Below are positions 1 through 12,900 of a stretch of DNA of 64,000 nt, in pieces. Position numbers and translations under genes: made by a program. This DNA is from Struthidea cinerea. Lineage: Eukaryota > Chordata > Aves > Passeriformes > Corcoracidae. Numbering within the stretch: position 1 is the first letter of the stretch; each line of letters starts with the position of its first letter. The DNA is taken from the NCBI GenBank assembly GCA_013397865.1, contig VZTI01001134.1, positions 149,581 through 213,580 of the forward strand, read 5' to 3'. The notes under the pieces are model-generated. The model was not told the origin of the DNA. It searched no databases and saw only the letters and a list, made by a program, of their open reading frames with translations.

Positions 1-34
1 GGCAATACACCACATACATGTGCAATCGCCGCTC
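1..34 (-). CDS. KALRN: Kalirin GEF2 DH-domain exon, 5' part only (runs off the window)
   Basis: Reading the minus strand, a pyrimidine-rich stretch ending in cag at 37-35 is followed by codons for ERRLHMYVVYC plus one further base, and then the window ends. This continues directly from the IKH end of the exon at 597-666, as in the family, where the DH domain reads FIKHER(K/R)LHxY. Both junctions are phase 0. The segment is an internal helix of the second DH domain, the catalytic exchange module that acts on Rho-type GTPases. Only 34 nt are visible, so the donor site and the rest of the exon cannot be described. Confidence 0.8.
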
Positions 35-596
35 CTGTGAAGGCAAGAGGCACAGCAGCCACGTGAGATATTGGCCACCCTTCTGTTATTAACAGGTGGC
101 AGAAAGTTGCTATGATGTTCTGCTTGGTCTTCCTTAGTTTTGGTTTAACCAAAGATTTAGTTCTCTAAAGCAGGAAAGAAAGTCAGTAACTGGTTCTGTT
201 CTCCACAGCTGCACTTAGGCGAGGGGAGCTTTCTGGGTTGTGGCCAGTGAGAGATGTTATACCCACACTGACAGGTCTGAAATTTCCTCTAGAGTTATAC
301 TCTGGCTGATATCACGTGAACATGTAAATTGTAGCACCTGCCATAACTGTATTTTGGCAGATGTCCTTGGCCACATCAATTCTGCCCCCCAAGTAAGCTG
401 TCTGCAAGAAGACAATGATTAATGCTTTAGTGCAATCCAGCTGCCCACTGAAAATGTGTAACTATAGGGATACTTTATGTTTAAATTCAGTTTAGACACG
501 CAAAAGCATCGAGTCAACACAAACAGGTGTTTTTGAAAAGGAGCCATCACACCCTAAAAGACAATTGTACTAGATAGGAAACAAAATAAAACTTAC
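35..596 (-). other. KALRN: KALRN intron (562 bp)
   Basis: Intron between two DH-domain exons. The donor reads GTAAGT at 596 downward and the acceptor is cag at 37-35. No repeat, RNA gene or extra exon was recognised. The short plus-strand ORF at 240-422 has no coding character. Confidence 0.8.
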
Positions 597-666
597 ATGC
601 TTAATAAAAAGCTGTGCTAAACGGTCAGGCTCTTGAAGACATTTTTCCAGTTCAGCCAGGAAAAAG
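597..666 (-). CDS. KALRN: Kalirin GEF2 DH-domain exon (FFLAELEKC...)
   Basis: This 70-nt exon encodes FFLAELEKCLQEPDRLAQL followed by FIKH, 23 residues after one base that completes a split codon. Acceptor ttcag ends at 667 and the donor CAT|GTAAGT follows 597. The first base C joins the GA at the end of the exon at 3071-3174 to make Asp, giving the family sequence DWHKDFFLAELEKC. This helix lies in the middle of the second DH domain, the exchange module that in mammalian kalirin acts on RhoA-type GTPases. Differences from mammals are conservative. The exon is too short to show as an ORF and was found by reading the translated minus strand. Confidence 0.93.
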
Positions 667-3070
667 CTGAAAGAAAGGATATGAACACTTCAGAATACTT
701 CTTTAGGTCATCCCAGCAGCAAACTAGTCAGACAGAACAGTGGCATTTTAGCTCCAGTATTCAATAATAAATGAAAAGGTAAGCTTGACTCCAGCCCTTA
801 ATGGTGGGGTTTCTAAATAATTAGATGAGAGCTGTGAAATCTGGAGGTCTTGTCTTGCAAACTGTCTGCTCTTCTTCACTGTGGCAGTCGTTTCAATTTT
901 CAAAAAGTGCTGATCACTATCTAATTGCAGGAGTTGCTTTCCTTCACTGAGAACTCCCAGAGTAAAACTCTCCCATATACCAAAATGCTTGTGAAAACTC
1001 AGCTTATGAAAATTCCAGCTTTACCAGGAGTTCTCAGTTGCATGAGCAGATTTGGAGTACTGGTCAACGTGAAAGAGATTGCACATGTTTCCACCTGAAT
1101 AAACAAATCAACATGTTTCGCTGCTGGACTTATGATATGTTCTGTTTGTCACTGTTTTTAATTTCATAATAAATATACATGTTATTCATGACAGTCACAG
1201 TAATTCATAAACACCATCTCTATCTTGACTTGCAGCTTCAGGGAGGTCATTCATTCTAGCTCAAATGCCCTTATCAAAAATATACTGGGATGCCTAAAAA
1301 TGAGGTGAAAACTTGAGAAACACTGCTAGATTTTTCTGTCTGGTAGGCAAATCCAAACAATCGCCCTGTCCATGATCTTCCTCTTTTTCCTTTCAGGATT
1401 TCAGTCTTAAATGCCTCCATCGATTTGCTACAGTAGCCAGATTTTGTGAGAGGACATGCTTGCAATGGTCTGGTCCCAAGAAATACCAGAACCTCAAAAA
1501 ATGATGCAAATTGGACAGATGTCCCAATTAAAAATCACCATTTCTACCATTAGATACAGCTGCTTCCATAATCCTCTATAAATGCTACATTCGTCTGCAT
1601 TTAAATAGACTTCTTGACCCAGATATCCAGAACTAAAAATAGGGAATCTTTCCATTTGTGTTACAGAAAACTCCTATCCTCACACTTAATCAAGGAATGG
1701 CACTGGTAAAAACACTCCATTCTCTGGTATCAACTCAACATAAGGTGAAGCTTTCTCTGACATTTTTTAGTTTGTGCTCACAAAGTCATCTGTCAGGACA
1801 TAAGGACAGGCTGAGGCCACGAGATAAGCACCTGTGGGACACATGGCAGCAAGGATACTGCGCTTCCTGGGTGAGGGAAATGCCCAGAGCTGAAGGAAGA
1901 TCCAGCCCAATGTCCATTGCTCACATCTACACATACATGCTCAAATTTTGTTAGTTGGAGCTGCAGAGTATTTCTGAGTGGCAGAGTTGAAAAGATGACC
2001 ATATTGCAAGACATTGTTCACAGAGTTACAGGGGAAATGCCCCCGGGTTATTGTTTCCAGCAGCTTTTCAAAATCTACTTGTATGAGAAGGATTTTCAAG
2101 GAATGGAGTTCCTGACTCAGAGCCAAAAGCATCAACTAGGCCAAAGCATGCCAGAGTAAGAAGGATCTTGAAGGAATTTGCATTTTACCACCCTTCTAGC
2201 ATACCACTATGGTGTATGGTCAGCCTTAGTGATCCAATCAGCTGCATATGAAGATGTTGCTGAGAACCACGAGACACAGGAAGGAAACCATGACTTCCCA
2301 GCACGGCTACTGCCCATCAGAAGGATACATTGAGGCTACAGCTGTGACCCAAGAAACTCAGTTATGGCAGCCCCAGTAGCTCTTCTGGAGATCCAGTGAA
2401 TATCCCACAAGCAGCAACTCTCTGAGAGTGATGCTGGGAATGCCTATGAGCTCAGGAGCTGTGGATGGACCACAGCGGTACCTCCCAGTGATGCCTCTTG
2501 CTGGGGCTCCCCAGCAAGAATGGCAGAGCCATCAGCAGCACAGAGCTGACACAGGGCAGCCTCCTGTGTGCAGCATCCCTGTCACACTGACCAGCACTGC
2601 TGGCACCGTGTTCGAGCCAGCATAAAGCTGTACCTGTACAGACAGCATGACAAACACCCTCCCATGAAGCCAGGCAGTGCAAAGCTATCCCACGCCAAAG
2701 TTCTTTTTTCACTGCGAAAAATGATTTCAGGTAGGCCTGATGCCTTCCATCATGCGGTTGTGCTGGTTCTGGCTGGGTAAACAAAGCCCTATATCAGGAT
2801 TTAGGGTATTGAGAAACTGTGGCTAAAAGCACATGAATCAGAACATCTTCTCGGGATTCAAGGTAGCCAGGATTTGTAATGTTATTAAGCAGCACTTACA
2901 AACCAACAGAGACAATCTAAAGAGAGGCAGCATCCTTTGGCAGCTCAGCCCTGAATGACCTGATGATGTTCAATTGAAAGCAGCTCAGACATACAGACAC
3001 CACATAGCCCAACCCTCTATGGACAAGTGGTTAGAAAGGTGTCTAAAGAGGAACTAAACCAAAAACGTAC
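667..3070 (-). other. KALRN: KALRN intron (2.4 kb)
   Basis: Intron with donor GTACG at 3070 and a ctttcag acceptor at 667. The body is AT-rich. I see no mobile element or RNA gene. Several ORFs of 60-110 codons on both strands between 1.27 and 2.78 kb overlap each other and resemble no family I know, so they are treated as chance. Confidence 0.75.
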
Positions 3071-3174
3071 TCTTTGTGCCAGTCATAGATCTGGTGAATA
3101 TTGCCAAACACAATCTTGTCTTTCCCTTTCATATCTTCAGAAACTCCTTTTTCTTCCATCCTCTTCATGAAGCC
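3071..3174 (-). CDS. KALRN: Kalirin GEF2 DH-domain exon (GFMKR...IYDWHK)
   Basis: This 104-nt exon encodes 34 residues, from GFMKRMEEKGVSEDMKGKD through KIVFGNIHQIYDWHK, plus two bases (GA) of a split Asp codon. Acceptor ctaaag ends at 3175 and donor GA|GTACG follows 3071. The stretch IVFGNIHQIYDWHKDF is a hallmark of the kalirin/TRIO second DH domain and packs close to the GTPase-binding face. The exon joins in phase 0 to VVE of the preceding exon and in phase 2 to the next. No frameshift or stop is present. Confidence 0.95.
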
Positions 3175-4447
3175 CTTTAGGATTAAGGATCAGTGGTCAG
3201 CAAAGGGTTCATTTAAAGGGGAAACACATTTTTTTTAAAGAAGCAGAAGTTTAATGCCAAGATATTTTACACTGAAAATGCTTAAAATATCTTTTGAAAA
3301 AATTCAAAACCAGAAAAGCAAGTAGATACTTTAAATTACACAGTTTGCTTAAAAGAAAACTTTAAAGGATTTGTTTAGAATATCTGCAATACTTACACAA
3401 ACCATTATTAGATGTAATTGAAGTGACAAGTGCAATTGTAAGATAAAAGTAAAAGTAGTTTGTCAAGCTCTTGGCTTCTCTGGTAAGAGGAAGAAATCAG
3501 ACTCTGTACAAAGTTCTTCCATTCATCACCATGAGTATCTCGTGGGAGCACAAAGCCAAGCAGTAAGTTTAGAGTCACAAGAACAGGATTTCTCACACCT
3601 CCTGAGAGTTTCTTTGTAAGCCTTTGGAGCACGACAGCCCTCTCAGGTTTGCCAGTGGTGCACGATGTAAACAGAACATAACACAAAGGTTTCCAAGTTT
3701 GGAAGCTGTTGAAAATCGCTGTTAGACAGGCTGCTAATTCTCCCTGGACTAGTGAATGCCACCAGTGAATCCCATGTCTCCACTTCTGAGTCCTTGCTGG
3801 GAAAAAAACTGAACCCTGCACTGAGTTAGACCAGACAGGTGATCCCTAGAGATCAGCCAGGTCTTTACAAGTTGAAGCTTATAAAAAAAGAAGACTGTTT
3901 TTTAATGCAAAAAAAGGACTGTTTTTAAATGTAAAAAACCCCCAAATTCTCTTTTATCTCAGGCTTTTCTGCAAAACCATAATCCATGGGTCACACATGC
4001 ACCTCAACAGAGTTCCAGGCCCAGCTTCTGGAAAGGTACTCAGACACAGGACATAAGTCCAGGTGCAAACTCAAGTAACATATGTGTTACCATTCCCCAA
4101 TATGATGGGAAGAAAAGCATGAAATAAGGGGTAGGATCATAGGTTATTCTCCAGCAATGCCTCCAAGGCTGCCTTACAGCAAAAAGAGTTCGTCACAAGC
4201 AGGGTAGCCAAGAAAAACCTTTACACACTGGAGTTGAACCTAAAATACAACATTCGCTAGATGGAAACAAAAATAGTTTCCAAAGGCATTTCTTCTTGTT
4301 TCTGTCAACATGAGAAGGGGACCATGGAAGCAGACTGCAAAATAAAGCAGTTTGTTTCTCATGCTGTATTTTTTGTTGTTGTCACTTGTCAGCGTGGTGC
4401 TTTTTAGTGGGAAAACATTTTGCATAGCAGGGTTTGCTTCAGCTCAC
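3175..4447 (-). other. KALRN: KALRN intron (1.27 kb)
   Basis: Donor GTGAGC at 4447 and acceptor ctaaag at 3175. The intron holds a 137-codon minus-strand ORF (3408-3821) of no recognised family and a small imperfect 24/23-bp tandem duplication at 3893-3939. No other structure was seen. Confidence 0.75.
3893..3939. repeat. Imperfect tandem duplication, 24/23 bp
   Basis: Two adjacent units both start gactgttttt and end in an A run (3893-3916 and 3917-3939). They differ by one T and one g/a and c/t change. Each unit has a T run and an A run, so the copies could have arisen by replication slippage. The block is intronic. Confidence 0.6.
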
Positions 4448-4514
4448 CTCCACGACAGTTCCCAAGTCTTTGACGTAGTCTTTTTCAGTCTGCACCAGCT
4501 CATTTAAGACAAAC
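4448..4514 (-). CDS. KALRN: Kalirin GEF2 exon: start of the second DH domain
   Basis: This 67-nt exon encodes one base completing Met, then FVLNELVQTEKDYVKDLG and TVVE. Acceptor atttag ends at 4515; donor GAG|GTGAGC follows 4448. The sequence ELVQTEKDYVKDL is conserved region 1 of Dbl-homology domains. The Glu of the TE pair is the residue known in the family to contact switch I of the GTPase, so the catalytic core looks intact. TRIO has YVLQELVETERDYVRDL here, so the exon also supports kalirin over TRIO. It joins upstream to the RGRM exon and downstream to GFMKR. Confidence 0.95.
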
Positions 4515-7500
4515 CTAAATTAAAACAGAACACACAAGTATTTGACCATATTCCTTGATGTTACCATTGTTCCTTTACCACATATGACCTCACCATAAAA
4601 CCCCATCATCATCCAGATCACATAACGCGATTCACCCTTCATTCAGAGCTCAGTGGAATGTAAAGGACAAAAATGTCACATTTCAGGTCAGAGGAATTTC
4701 AAATCTCTTAACCACTCTTTCCTGCTATCCCTCTTCCCCCCCACATACCAGGATGGTGCAAGAGCAGCAGCACTAACAGCTGCCTGTACCTTGAACCATC
4801 CCTCCCTGATCTCCTCTCCCCATCCCCTATGCAGCCCCCCCTGAGAACGATGGAGGTGTGTCCTGACCCATTTTGCAGCAAGCAGGAGAGGATTTCTTGC
4901 TCCAGTCCATCTGGCTTTGCCCAAGATTCATCAATTACATTTCAGTTTGGAAGTTTCAAACACTTGGAAAACAAATCCCCTGTCCTGTCATAACTAAGAG
5001 CTTAATCTTTCGGAGTAGGTAATCTGTGTGTGGGTGTCAAATGTTTTAACTCTGATTTCAGAGCTAATAACCCCGGGTAGGGGAGTCATCTAATGAAGGC
5101 CTGATGCATGCAAACAACAGCAAGCTAAAAAAAGCCCCTCCTTTGTAAGTCAAACTGACTAATCACATAATGTTCTTTTGAGGACAATTTCAAAAAGTTA
5201 CAGCTTGCTGCAGACAGTTTGTCTCTCAATTATGCCAATACATAGATTTGGCACATGAGAAATAAAACTCCATCTGTTCTCAAGTTTGCTACAGCAGTAA
5301 CAAGGCTAACAAGATAGAGGAGTGCTTTCATGTCTGATATTTCTCTGTCCACATCAATCACCAGACTAACCCACTTGAAGTGATAGGGCTGAGGGCAAAC
5401 AGTGCTAAGACAAAGCCTGGTTTAAAATACCTGGAGGGAGAAAAACCAACCAAACTGGCAAGGAGAGACTTAGTTATGAGAGGCTACCAAGAAAATAAAT
5501 CCTGCTCCTGCTGCGCTTGCAGCGTGTCCCTTGCTCAGACAAAGCAGAGGCGATACTTTGGCCATGTGGCAGAAAAAAGTCAAACAGCTTCTTGTTGGTT
5601 TGAGAGCGAAATCCAGCCCCCTTGGCAGCAGGCAGGGCTGGCAGCAGCCATACCAGACACTTGGGCTCTCCGGAGCGTTCTGCCAAGTTGTGCCCGGGCA
5701 GCAAACACGTGTAGGGCAAAAGGCAAGAGACTGCTCTTTCCCAGCAGCATGTGGCCTGAGCAGGCGTGTGCTGCACAGCCCCTCGGGCTGCCTGACCCCC
5801 CTGCCCTCAGGACAGGCTCCACAGTCCCCTCTGCCCGGAGAGGAAGGCTGGGAGGGGACCTTCCAGCTGGCACCACCTCTGTTTGCATTGCTCCCCACCA
5901 GTGCAGAGAGCTGCAGAGGGAATGGGAGAACCTCTCCCATCTATGAGGTTACAGCAAGGGCCCACCTGGCCAAGTTCTGCTCTACAAATGAAGCAGCAGG
6001 TACTTGGAGTACATAATGCTGCTGGACATGCAGGCAGGTGTGTGTTTATTAAAAATCACTGCAGCAACCAGGTTTCTGGTGAACAGACAAAACCTGCCAG
6101 TTTACACCTCTACTAGGATTCAGGGTCTGCACCTCCACCGCTTACCTTCAATTCAGCACCAGGGCTCCCTCTGCTCCCCTCTTCCTACCAAGCAGGAAAA
6201 TCAACCTTGACCATCTCTACTCATTCTCTGAAGCCAACCTGAAGCAGCACCTTAGAAGTGCTCCCAAATTTAAGGTTTCTAAGATGCACGTAGGCAAAAA
6301 TTCAAGTTCACTCATCTCCTGCTCTTGACAACAGGGAGCAAGGGCAGGGAGTTGCTTGGAAAGCACCCTGGTCACCAGCAGGTATTGACTACACAGCTGT
6401 ATTTAAACTGGCATGAACAGGAGCAAGGTTAGAGCCTCCTCACTTCTGATTGAGTCTGAATATCTGGATATCTTGGAAACTCAGCATTAGACCTATACTG
6501 AACAATGACACTCAATGAGACTACTGTCTTACTGCTCACAGAAGTGCAGCAATCAAGCCTGATGGAATAAGGAGCTTCCAAACACCAGGGCTAACTGCTG
6601 GCATGCCTGTGCTGCCAGGAACACAGGACATTGCTGCCCATGCCTGTGCAAGGGTTCAGCTGCTGTGTTGTGGGGATTGGAGGGTCACAGCTCGAGCTGG
6701 GAGATCAGCTGCCTCACATGACTGTGGAATTAAATCCAGCAAGCTGCAGAGACACAGAACACAGACACAAAGAAGCTGGAGGGGAGACAGATGTCTAGTG
6801 CTGAAAGCCACTAGCAGGTGCTCCTAACATCCTGGTGTTTAGGAATTCTGGCAGCTACTAATTACACGTAATGGGCTGCCAGCCCCTGCCAGAAGCGTTC
6901 CTGGAGCTGTGCTTACAGTGGCAGAGGTCTCTGCACTAAAACTGCAACCTGCAGTTAGCTGCCAGTCCCCTAATTAATGAATTGCTACCAGAGGAACTCC
7001 AGATCCTGCAATATTGAGGAGCTTTCAGGAGACAGTCATGGGCAGAGAAGTTCCCTGCAGGAAGGCTGACAGCTGCCTTGTAGAAAACTTCTCCCATTCA
7101 GAAACACATGCAGGAGTGTCATGTCCTTGTCTGCTGCTGGGAGTTGCTCCAGTTCCTGACCGTATCCCTCCTCTGGCTTCCTGCAACAAACTGCAGGAGC
7201 AAATGATGGCTTTCACAGACCTGTGACACTGCTCCTACTTCCTCTTCTATTCTTAACCACCTCCTGGTTCTCCTCTGACTTGGCGTCTTTTCCAAACGGG
7301 GTGTTCTTCCACCTCTCACCTTACCACATTCCCATGAGAGCTGTATGGGATGTTACTTTTCCCCTCAATCTACCATTTGATTAGATCATTGTGGTTATTG
7401 TTGTTGGAGTAAGAGGTGATACAAAGAAAACAGCTACCTCAGCTTTCTTTCATATAATTGTTGATTCTGTTGCTCCAATTCTCTGTGTTCTTCAGCTGAA

Positions 7501-8137
7501 CACGCATTTAAGAAATGCTTTAATCATTATAGGCTTTGAAGGAATAAGCATTATTTTTAAATTTAAGGGAGTGTATAGCTAGTTTTAAAAACAACTTTCA
7601 TGAGCTGTCACCACTTCTTTTTTCTCCTATTACCATGGACATGAGGGTTTCCCAAATGGAACTTTATCTTCAGTGGCATGTTTCCACCACAGATGCATCT
7701 GAATCCTCCTTTGCTAATAATGAGGGCAAAAATATCTCTTTTGAAAAATCCTAGAGGGATTCTCTGTTCTTTTTCTCAAAGGTACCTAATAAGGTCAACC
7801 ACATATCCCCGCTCTGAGAGCTGATTTCACCCCTGGCAATGCAGTAATTACCAATTCAAACATCTCAGTAACACCTGTTGAGCTCTTCAGAGGCTTTTAC
7901 AGCAATAGATATTTGCTATCTGGTGTAAAAGCTGTACATTTTAGAGTGATGATGAGCTTCCTGTGTGTGGAAGTGCTTTTATGAAGTGTTTTTATGTGTT
8001 AAGAAAAACCAGAAGCAAGCAGAACACAGTTTTACTCTCAGTCCCACACTCACTCACTGACTACAAAGTATTCCTGCAGTGCTGCTGTGTGTCCCCCTTG
8101 GGTACATATTTTGGAAAGAATCAGTAATACAACTTAC
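4515..8137 (-). other. KALRN: KALRN intron (3.6 kb)
   Basis: Donor GTAAGT at 8137 and acceptor atttag at 4515. A GC-richer patch at about 5.45-5.95 kb carries overlapping ORFs on both strands (up to 188 codons on plus, 156 on minus). They show no domain, no splice context and no resemblance to a known family, so no gene is called. Nothing else was recognised. Confidence 0.7.
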
Positions 8138-8268
8138 ATCCTGCCTCTCATTGCTTTGGCTTTTTGTTCCTCTTCAAGGTTTCGTGGGGGAGTTGAAGGT
8201 GTCATTCCTTCATTTAAGCAGCCAGTAGCATCTTTTAAGCCTCCTCGGTAGGATCCTCCTTCAAGGGT
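8138..8268 (-). CDS. KALRN: Kalirin linker exon before GEF2 (TLEGGSYRGG...RGRM)
   Basis: This 131-nt exon encodes 43 residues, beginning TLEGGSYRGGLKDATGCLNE and ending EEEQKAKAMRGR, then AT of a split Met codon. Acceptor tttttag ends at 8269 and donor AT|GTAAGT follows 8138. The middle reads GMTPSTPPRN, a short Pro/Thr segment. The end is charged and leads straight into the DH domain. The acidic-basic QKAKA(L/M)RGRM end is specific to kalirin in my memory; TRIO has a KSSSLKRRHY-type sequence here. The segment is probably flexible and has no catalytic role of its own. Confidence 0.95.
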
Positions 8269-9852
8269 CTAAAAAAACCCCAAAGAACAATAGAATAAAC
8301 ATTTTCATTGAACTCCAGCATCAGTATTCAAGTCAGTTCTGCAACCACCACTACAGAGCATTCAGAAATACTCTCCTGCAGGACTCAGTGAAACACAACC
8401 AAACTAGTTTTAGGTTGATGTAGGACCCCACAAAAAAAGCCTTAAAGCAGAGTTGTCATCCTCTTGTTAGAAGGTGGAAAAAGATGTTCCAGTAGATCTG
8501 AGGAAAGAAAGCTCTTCCAAATTATTTCAAATATCCTGATGTCTCAATCAGGACCATTGTTAGGCTACACGTGGTTAAAAGTTCCTCTGCCAAAAGCTGA
8601 ATGGGGGATTCTTGTAGTAAAATAAAACACAAAAAGAAATAGATGGACACATAGTAACATTCCACAATAATTAAAGTTTGCCCCAAATCCCTTGAAAGCA
8701 GTTGTAATAGTCTAACAGACTGCATGTGGGGGAGAGAAAATAAAATATCATCAAAAAAATATGTCTAACTGGATTAATGAAATACTTTTCAGTTTGTTAG
8801 TCCCTCGATGGAATAAAACTATTTTAAGTGAATTTTCTGGAAATAGCCTTCTTGGTTTCCCATGCCTTTACCACTCACGCCTTATCAAGCACCCTATGAA
8901 TGCTGACTCTCTTCCTGTACCAACATCTCAAAGCAAGAAAACACCAAAACCTTCTGAAATTATTCACTAGACAAAGATGCTTGCTCAGAGATGCAGTAAT
9001 TTAATGATCACTGTGGGGATTTATTTTTTTTTTTTAACTCTCTTCATTGCTCCAGTAGGTGAAAGGAAATGAACCTTTGTAGGCTCATCATACCCCTTCT
9101 TGTTAATTATGTTAAACTTGTTCAGAGAAAGCATTTAGCTAATTTTAGAGGTCCTGGGATATGTAGAAAAAGGTTTAGCTTTGATATCAACACTTTTGAA
9201 CTGCTCAGGGAAAGCTTAAAAGAAGCCAAGATATGAAACAGGATTTACTCCTTGTCCAGCAGACATGGGATCAGCAGGGAGAATGCACAACACTGAAATT
9301 TTTCAACAAATTAATCCCAGAGCATTTTTATTGCTTATTCCACTCCCCGCAAGAAAGAGTTGACAAGGCAGATTAAAAGTGACGCATGAATCTTTGTAAA
9401 ATTAAAGCACAGCTGTGGTACTTCAAGCAGTTCTACTCTTCAGAGGGTCTTTTCATCAAAACCAGAACACCCAACAAACTCACGTTGGGTAGTGAAACTC
9501 CTGTGCCTCAGAACAATCTTTAAAACAAGACAAACAAAACATCCCACTGAGTAACACATTTGAATACCAACAAGACCCCAGAAAGTGTACAGTACAGCAG
9601 CTCACGCTCTGCAAAGCCCACTCCAGAAGTGACTTTTGACTATGCAGCCACAGCCTACGTGAGATATAGGCTTCATCTCACAGGGGAGCAAAATACTGGG
9701 CACTACTGAGAAGCAGAGAACACAGGGTTAATAAAAGCAGAGCAGATGAAGGCAGAAAGCAAGGAAACCAGAACAAGAGGTAGCCTTTAAAGCCCTTCCT
9801 TAGAGCCACATCGGGCCTGTTGTGTACACAGTTTTCACAACACTAAACTTAC
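8269..9852 (-). other. KALRN: KALRN intron (1.6 kb)
   Basis: Donor GTAAGT at 9852 and a T-rich acceptor at 8269. AT-rich sequence, with a T run near 9026-9036. No repeat family, RNA gene or further exon was recognised. Confidence 0.75.
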
Positions 9853-9948
9853 CAGCTTAGTTTTGACCAACTTTTCTATTGCACTGACAAGATCCGCAGC
9901 AGTTGGGACATCGGAGGAGCTCTGTCGAGCAGCTAGCAAAGAAGAGGA
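9853..9948 (-). CDS. KALRN: Kalirin linker exon (SSSLLAARQ...LVKTKL)
   Basis: This 96-nt exon is exactly 32 codons in phase 0 at both ends: SSSLLAARQSSSDVPTAADL then VSAIEKLVKTKL. Acceptor cttgcag ends at 9949 and donor CTG|GTAAGT follows 9853. It corresponds to the human segment with LLAARQ and PTAADLVNAIEKLVKNKL. VSAIEKLVKTKL looks like an amphipathic helix. Being phase 0 on both sides, it could be skipped without changing the frame, but nothing here shows that this happens. Confidence 0.94.
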
Positions 9949-12900
9949 CTGCAAGACACCAGGTGGCAAAGGAAAAGCAAGTTAGCAGGATGAGAAGGGA
10001 GTAGGAAACCAAGTGGTCAGTGAAGAAGCTTCCGAGACAGGAGAAGGAACGCGGAAAGGGGGCTGGAGGGTTAGAGGGACACATGCAGGTCAGGTGAGCG
10101 AGTGTTGCCACGTCAGACAAGCATGGAATTGCCATCCACTTCTGGCTGCACAACTCCCTGCAGCAGTTCCAAGACTGGAACCAGGGAACAGCGTCAAAGA
10201 ACTGAAGTTAATTTACGAACAGGTTACAGTACTCTTAAAGTTGGTTCCTCCTTCTAAGGCCGTCTAAGGTCTTACAGGCTCCAGAAAATTGATTTTCTTA
10301 CTGCAGATATAAGAAATTACCCCCTCCCCCACACATGCATATTTAATAAACGCAGTTAAGCACAAGGTACACGTGGAGTTACAGGCAATAGGGGAGGGAG
10401 GCAGGGGGGAACAAATCACCCCCATCCTTTCCCCACAGATCAATTGCAACTCCAAATGAACTTAGACAACACCTCCCACTCATGCAACTTCAGTTATCTA
10501 AAATGTGTAACTCTTCTGTCCCCTCTCAGCAGCCAGTGGAGACAAAACACCCCTACATGTCTCATCTCTCCTGGGTACCTGGTACAGGAGGGCAGAAAAA
10601 CTCAGTTTTAGTTTAAGGTTTTTGCTATAAAAGGTCATATCACCCCTGATTGTTGTCCTAACCTTAGTCTGAACACCCAAACCCACTTGTTAGCTATGGG
10701 AATTAGGATTTATTAGCTCACCTGTATATACATTTCTTCTGAAGGCAATACAAGCACTGACTAAAACTACAAGCCCTTGGACAGCCCCCTTTTGTTGTCA
10801 GGCTGCCACAGACTACAGCATGGCTAAACTTTTATAAATTATGAAAAAGTTTATTCATCTCTCAGCTGCTAAATGAAAGTCTTGTGGAGGGCAGCAATTT
10901 CAGTGAGGTCACTGTGCAGGTGCCAACGAACACGCATCTGAGATTCAACAGTGCTGGGGAGGGAGATGTGCAAACGTGATGGCTGGAATTGGGCAGCTGG
11001 CCACGTCTTTCAGCAGCCCTTTGGGGAGGTGGCTCCTGTTGAGTGACACATCCCCAGGAGAAGAAAAAAAAGGCAAAGGAGATTAATCCTAACCAGAAGC
11101 CTTGTGACAGAACACAAACATGAACACACTGCTACTCATCAACTCGTCTTTCACAAATAATACATCTAATCAACAGTTCTAATTACAACAACAACAAAAA
11201 CTACAGGTAATCAGGCTGGTAATTGAGGAATTAGGCTGGTAATGCAGGAATCTCATACTAATGTAAAAACTCAGCCTGCCTGTTTCACCTGCAATGCAGA
11301 CAGACGTGTTTAGAAAAAAAAAAAGACTGAAAATAAGGACTTTGAAGAGATACTGGACAAATACATCAACGATAACTGCCAAACATAACCATTCTAGCAG
11401 GAGGAGTCCAATTTTTGGAGGCACTAAACAGCTGTTGCTCTCACTTATTTTAACTGAAATTGCTCAATGTCTCTGAAAAGTAAATAACTGCAGGATTTTG
11501 AAGGAAGCACGAAAACATTTGCTGCCTACAAGAATTCCGGGGTTAAATAAAACTTCTGTGATTGACAGGAGTCTGGTTTGAGTGGGGCAAACTGAAATAT
11601 GGTATTTCTATTTCTCAGGAAGCAAATTATGAATTTCTAATATGAAGAGATCTTGCAATTTGTCTTTATGAGAGCCTCCAGGAGCAGTGAGGGACGATTA
11701 CTGCTGCTTGGCAGATGGACTCAGGGAAAAGTGTCACCTCCCATACATGCACACCTCTCCTACCTACCACAGCTACTGGTGGTACTACACCACAGCTACT
11801 GCCCACACTGCTGCTGCTGGTGCAGCCTAAGCCCGTGCCTGTACGCACAGAGGGAGGATATGAGCAGGCCACTGTGCCCAAACTGACACCATTAAGGAGC
11901 TTTCAGCTCCAGCATGGCTCAAACATTGCTAATATGGTGCTCCTGTGGCAGCAAATTCAGGACCCTATGGGCTTTAGTTTTTTACCCCCATGAAAAAAGG
12001 TTGAATAGGGCAAGAAAAACAGAGGGGGGAAAAAAAGGGTTTCAGATGCATCTTGCTCTGTTTAATCTTCTGTTTTAGGAGTGGGTGAAGAAACAGTCTG
12101 TAAAGCTCAGACATCTGAAGCAGAAAACAGCTTAGTTCCACAACATTTATGCTGTCAGAAATGTATTCAAGAAATACTGAAATCACATGGCATGGTGGAC
12201 ACCAAAAATAGTGACCCGAGTTGCAGCAGTTTTGTTTTTCTTTAAAACAAAACACAAAATAAAATCATCTCCCCAAAACCAAAAAGCAAGCTAAGCCCCA
12301 AACGTTTAGCTAAACGCCATGGGGAACAAGCCAGGAGCAATTGCTGTTGTGCTGGGCATGGATCCACCAGGGCTCTGCTCTGCCGACCTTTCGCCTCTGC
12401 CCCTCGCCAGACAGCCAGCAGCACACAGAGCACTCCGAGGGCAGGAGTCCACGGCTCCAGCTGCTTCCTTCTGCTCCTGCTGCCACCACAATGTCATAAC
12501 ATTTCCTGACAGATTAGCAGCAAGCCCCTGAATCCTTTACTCCATCACTCTGCTCCTTGAGTCCCAGAAATATTTACATCCTCCTTTCTCTGTATTTCCA
12601 AACTTCTGCCTGAACCTTCCCCAAGAACATTCTGGGTTGTTTTGGTTTTCCTTTCCTGACAATTTATTAATCTCCCCTACCCTTGCCTCTTTGCCTGCAG
12701 CAATTACAATCAGAGGACAGTGACACAGACGTGGCAGTGCTAAAAACAGATGCCAGCAGGAAAGCAGGAAACTGCAGAACAGGAGGATGGTTTTCTGCAA
12801 GGGAGATGACAGCACCAGGAAAGGGTGGGGGGACACATGCAGACAGGACTGGCTGTGAATGCAAACCACTGTCTCAGCCGTATTCACAGGTTCTCACCCC

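Noticed and set aside
3408..3821. 137-codon minus-strand ORF between two DH exons
   Set aside because: No family recognised. The DH exons on each side join in phase without it, and an ORF of this length is expected by chance in 64 kb of six frames.
5380..6016. Overlapping ORFs of up to 188 codons on plus and 156 on minus
   Set aside because: They occur in a GC-richer patch, in several frames on both strands at once, with no domain or splice context. Long frames on both strands of one patch are typical of base composition rather than genes.
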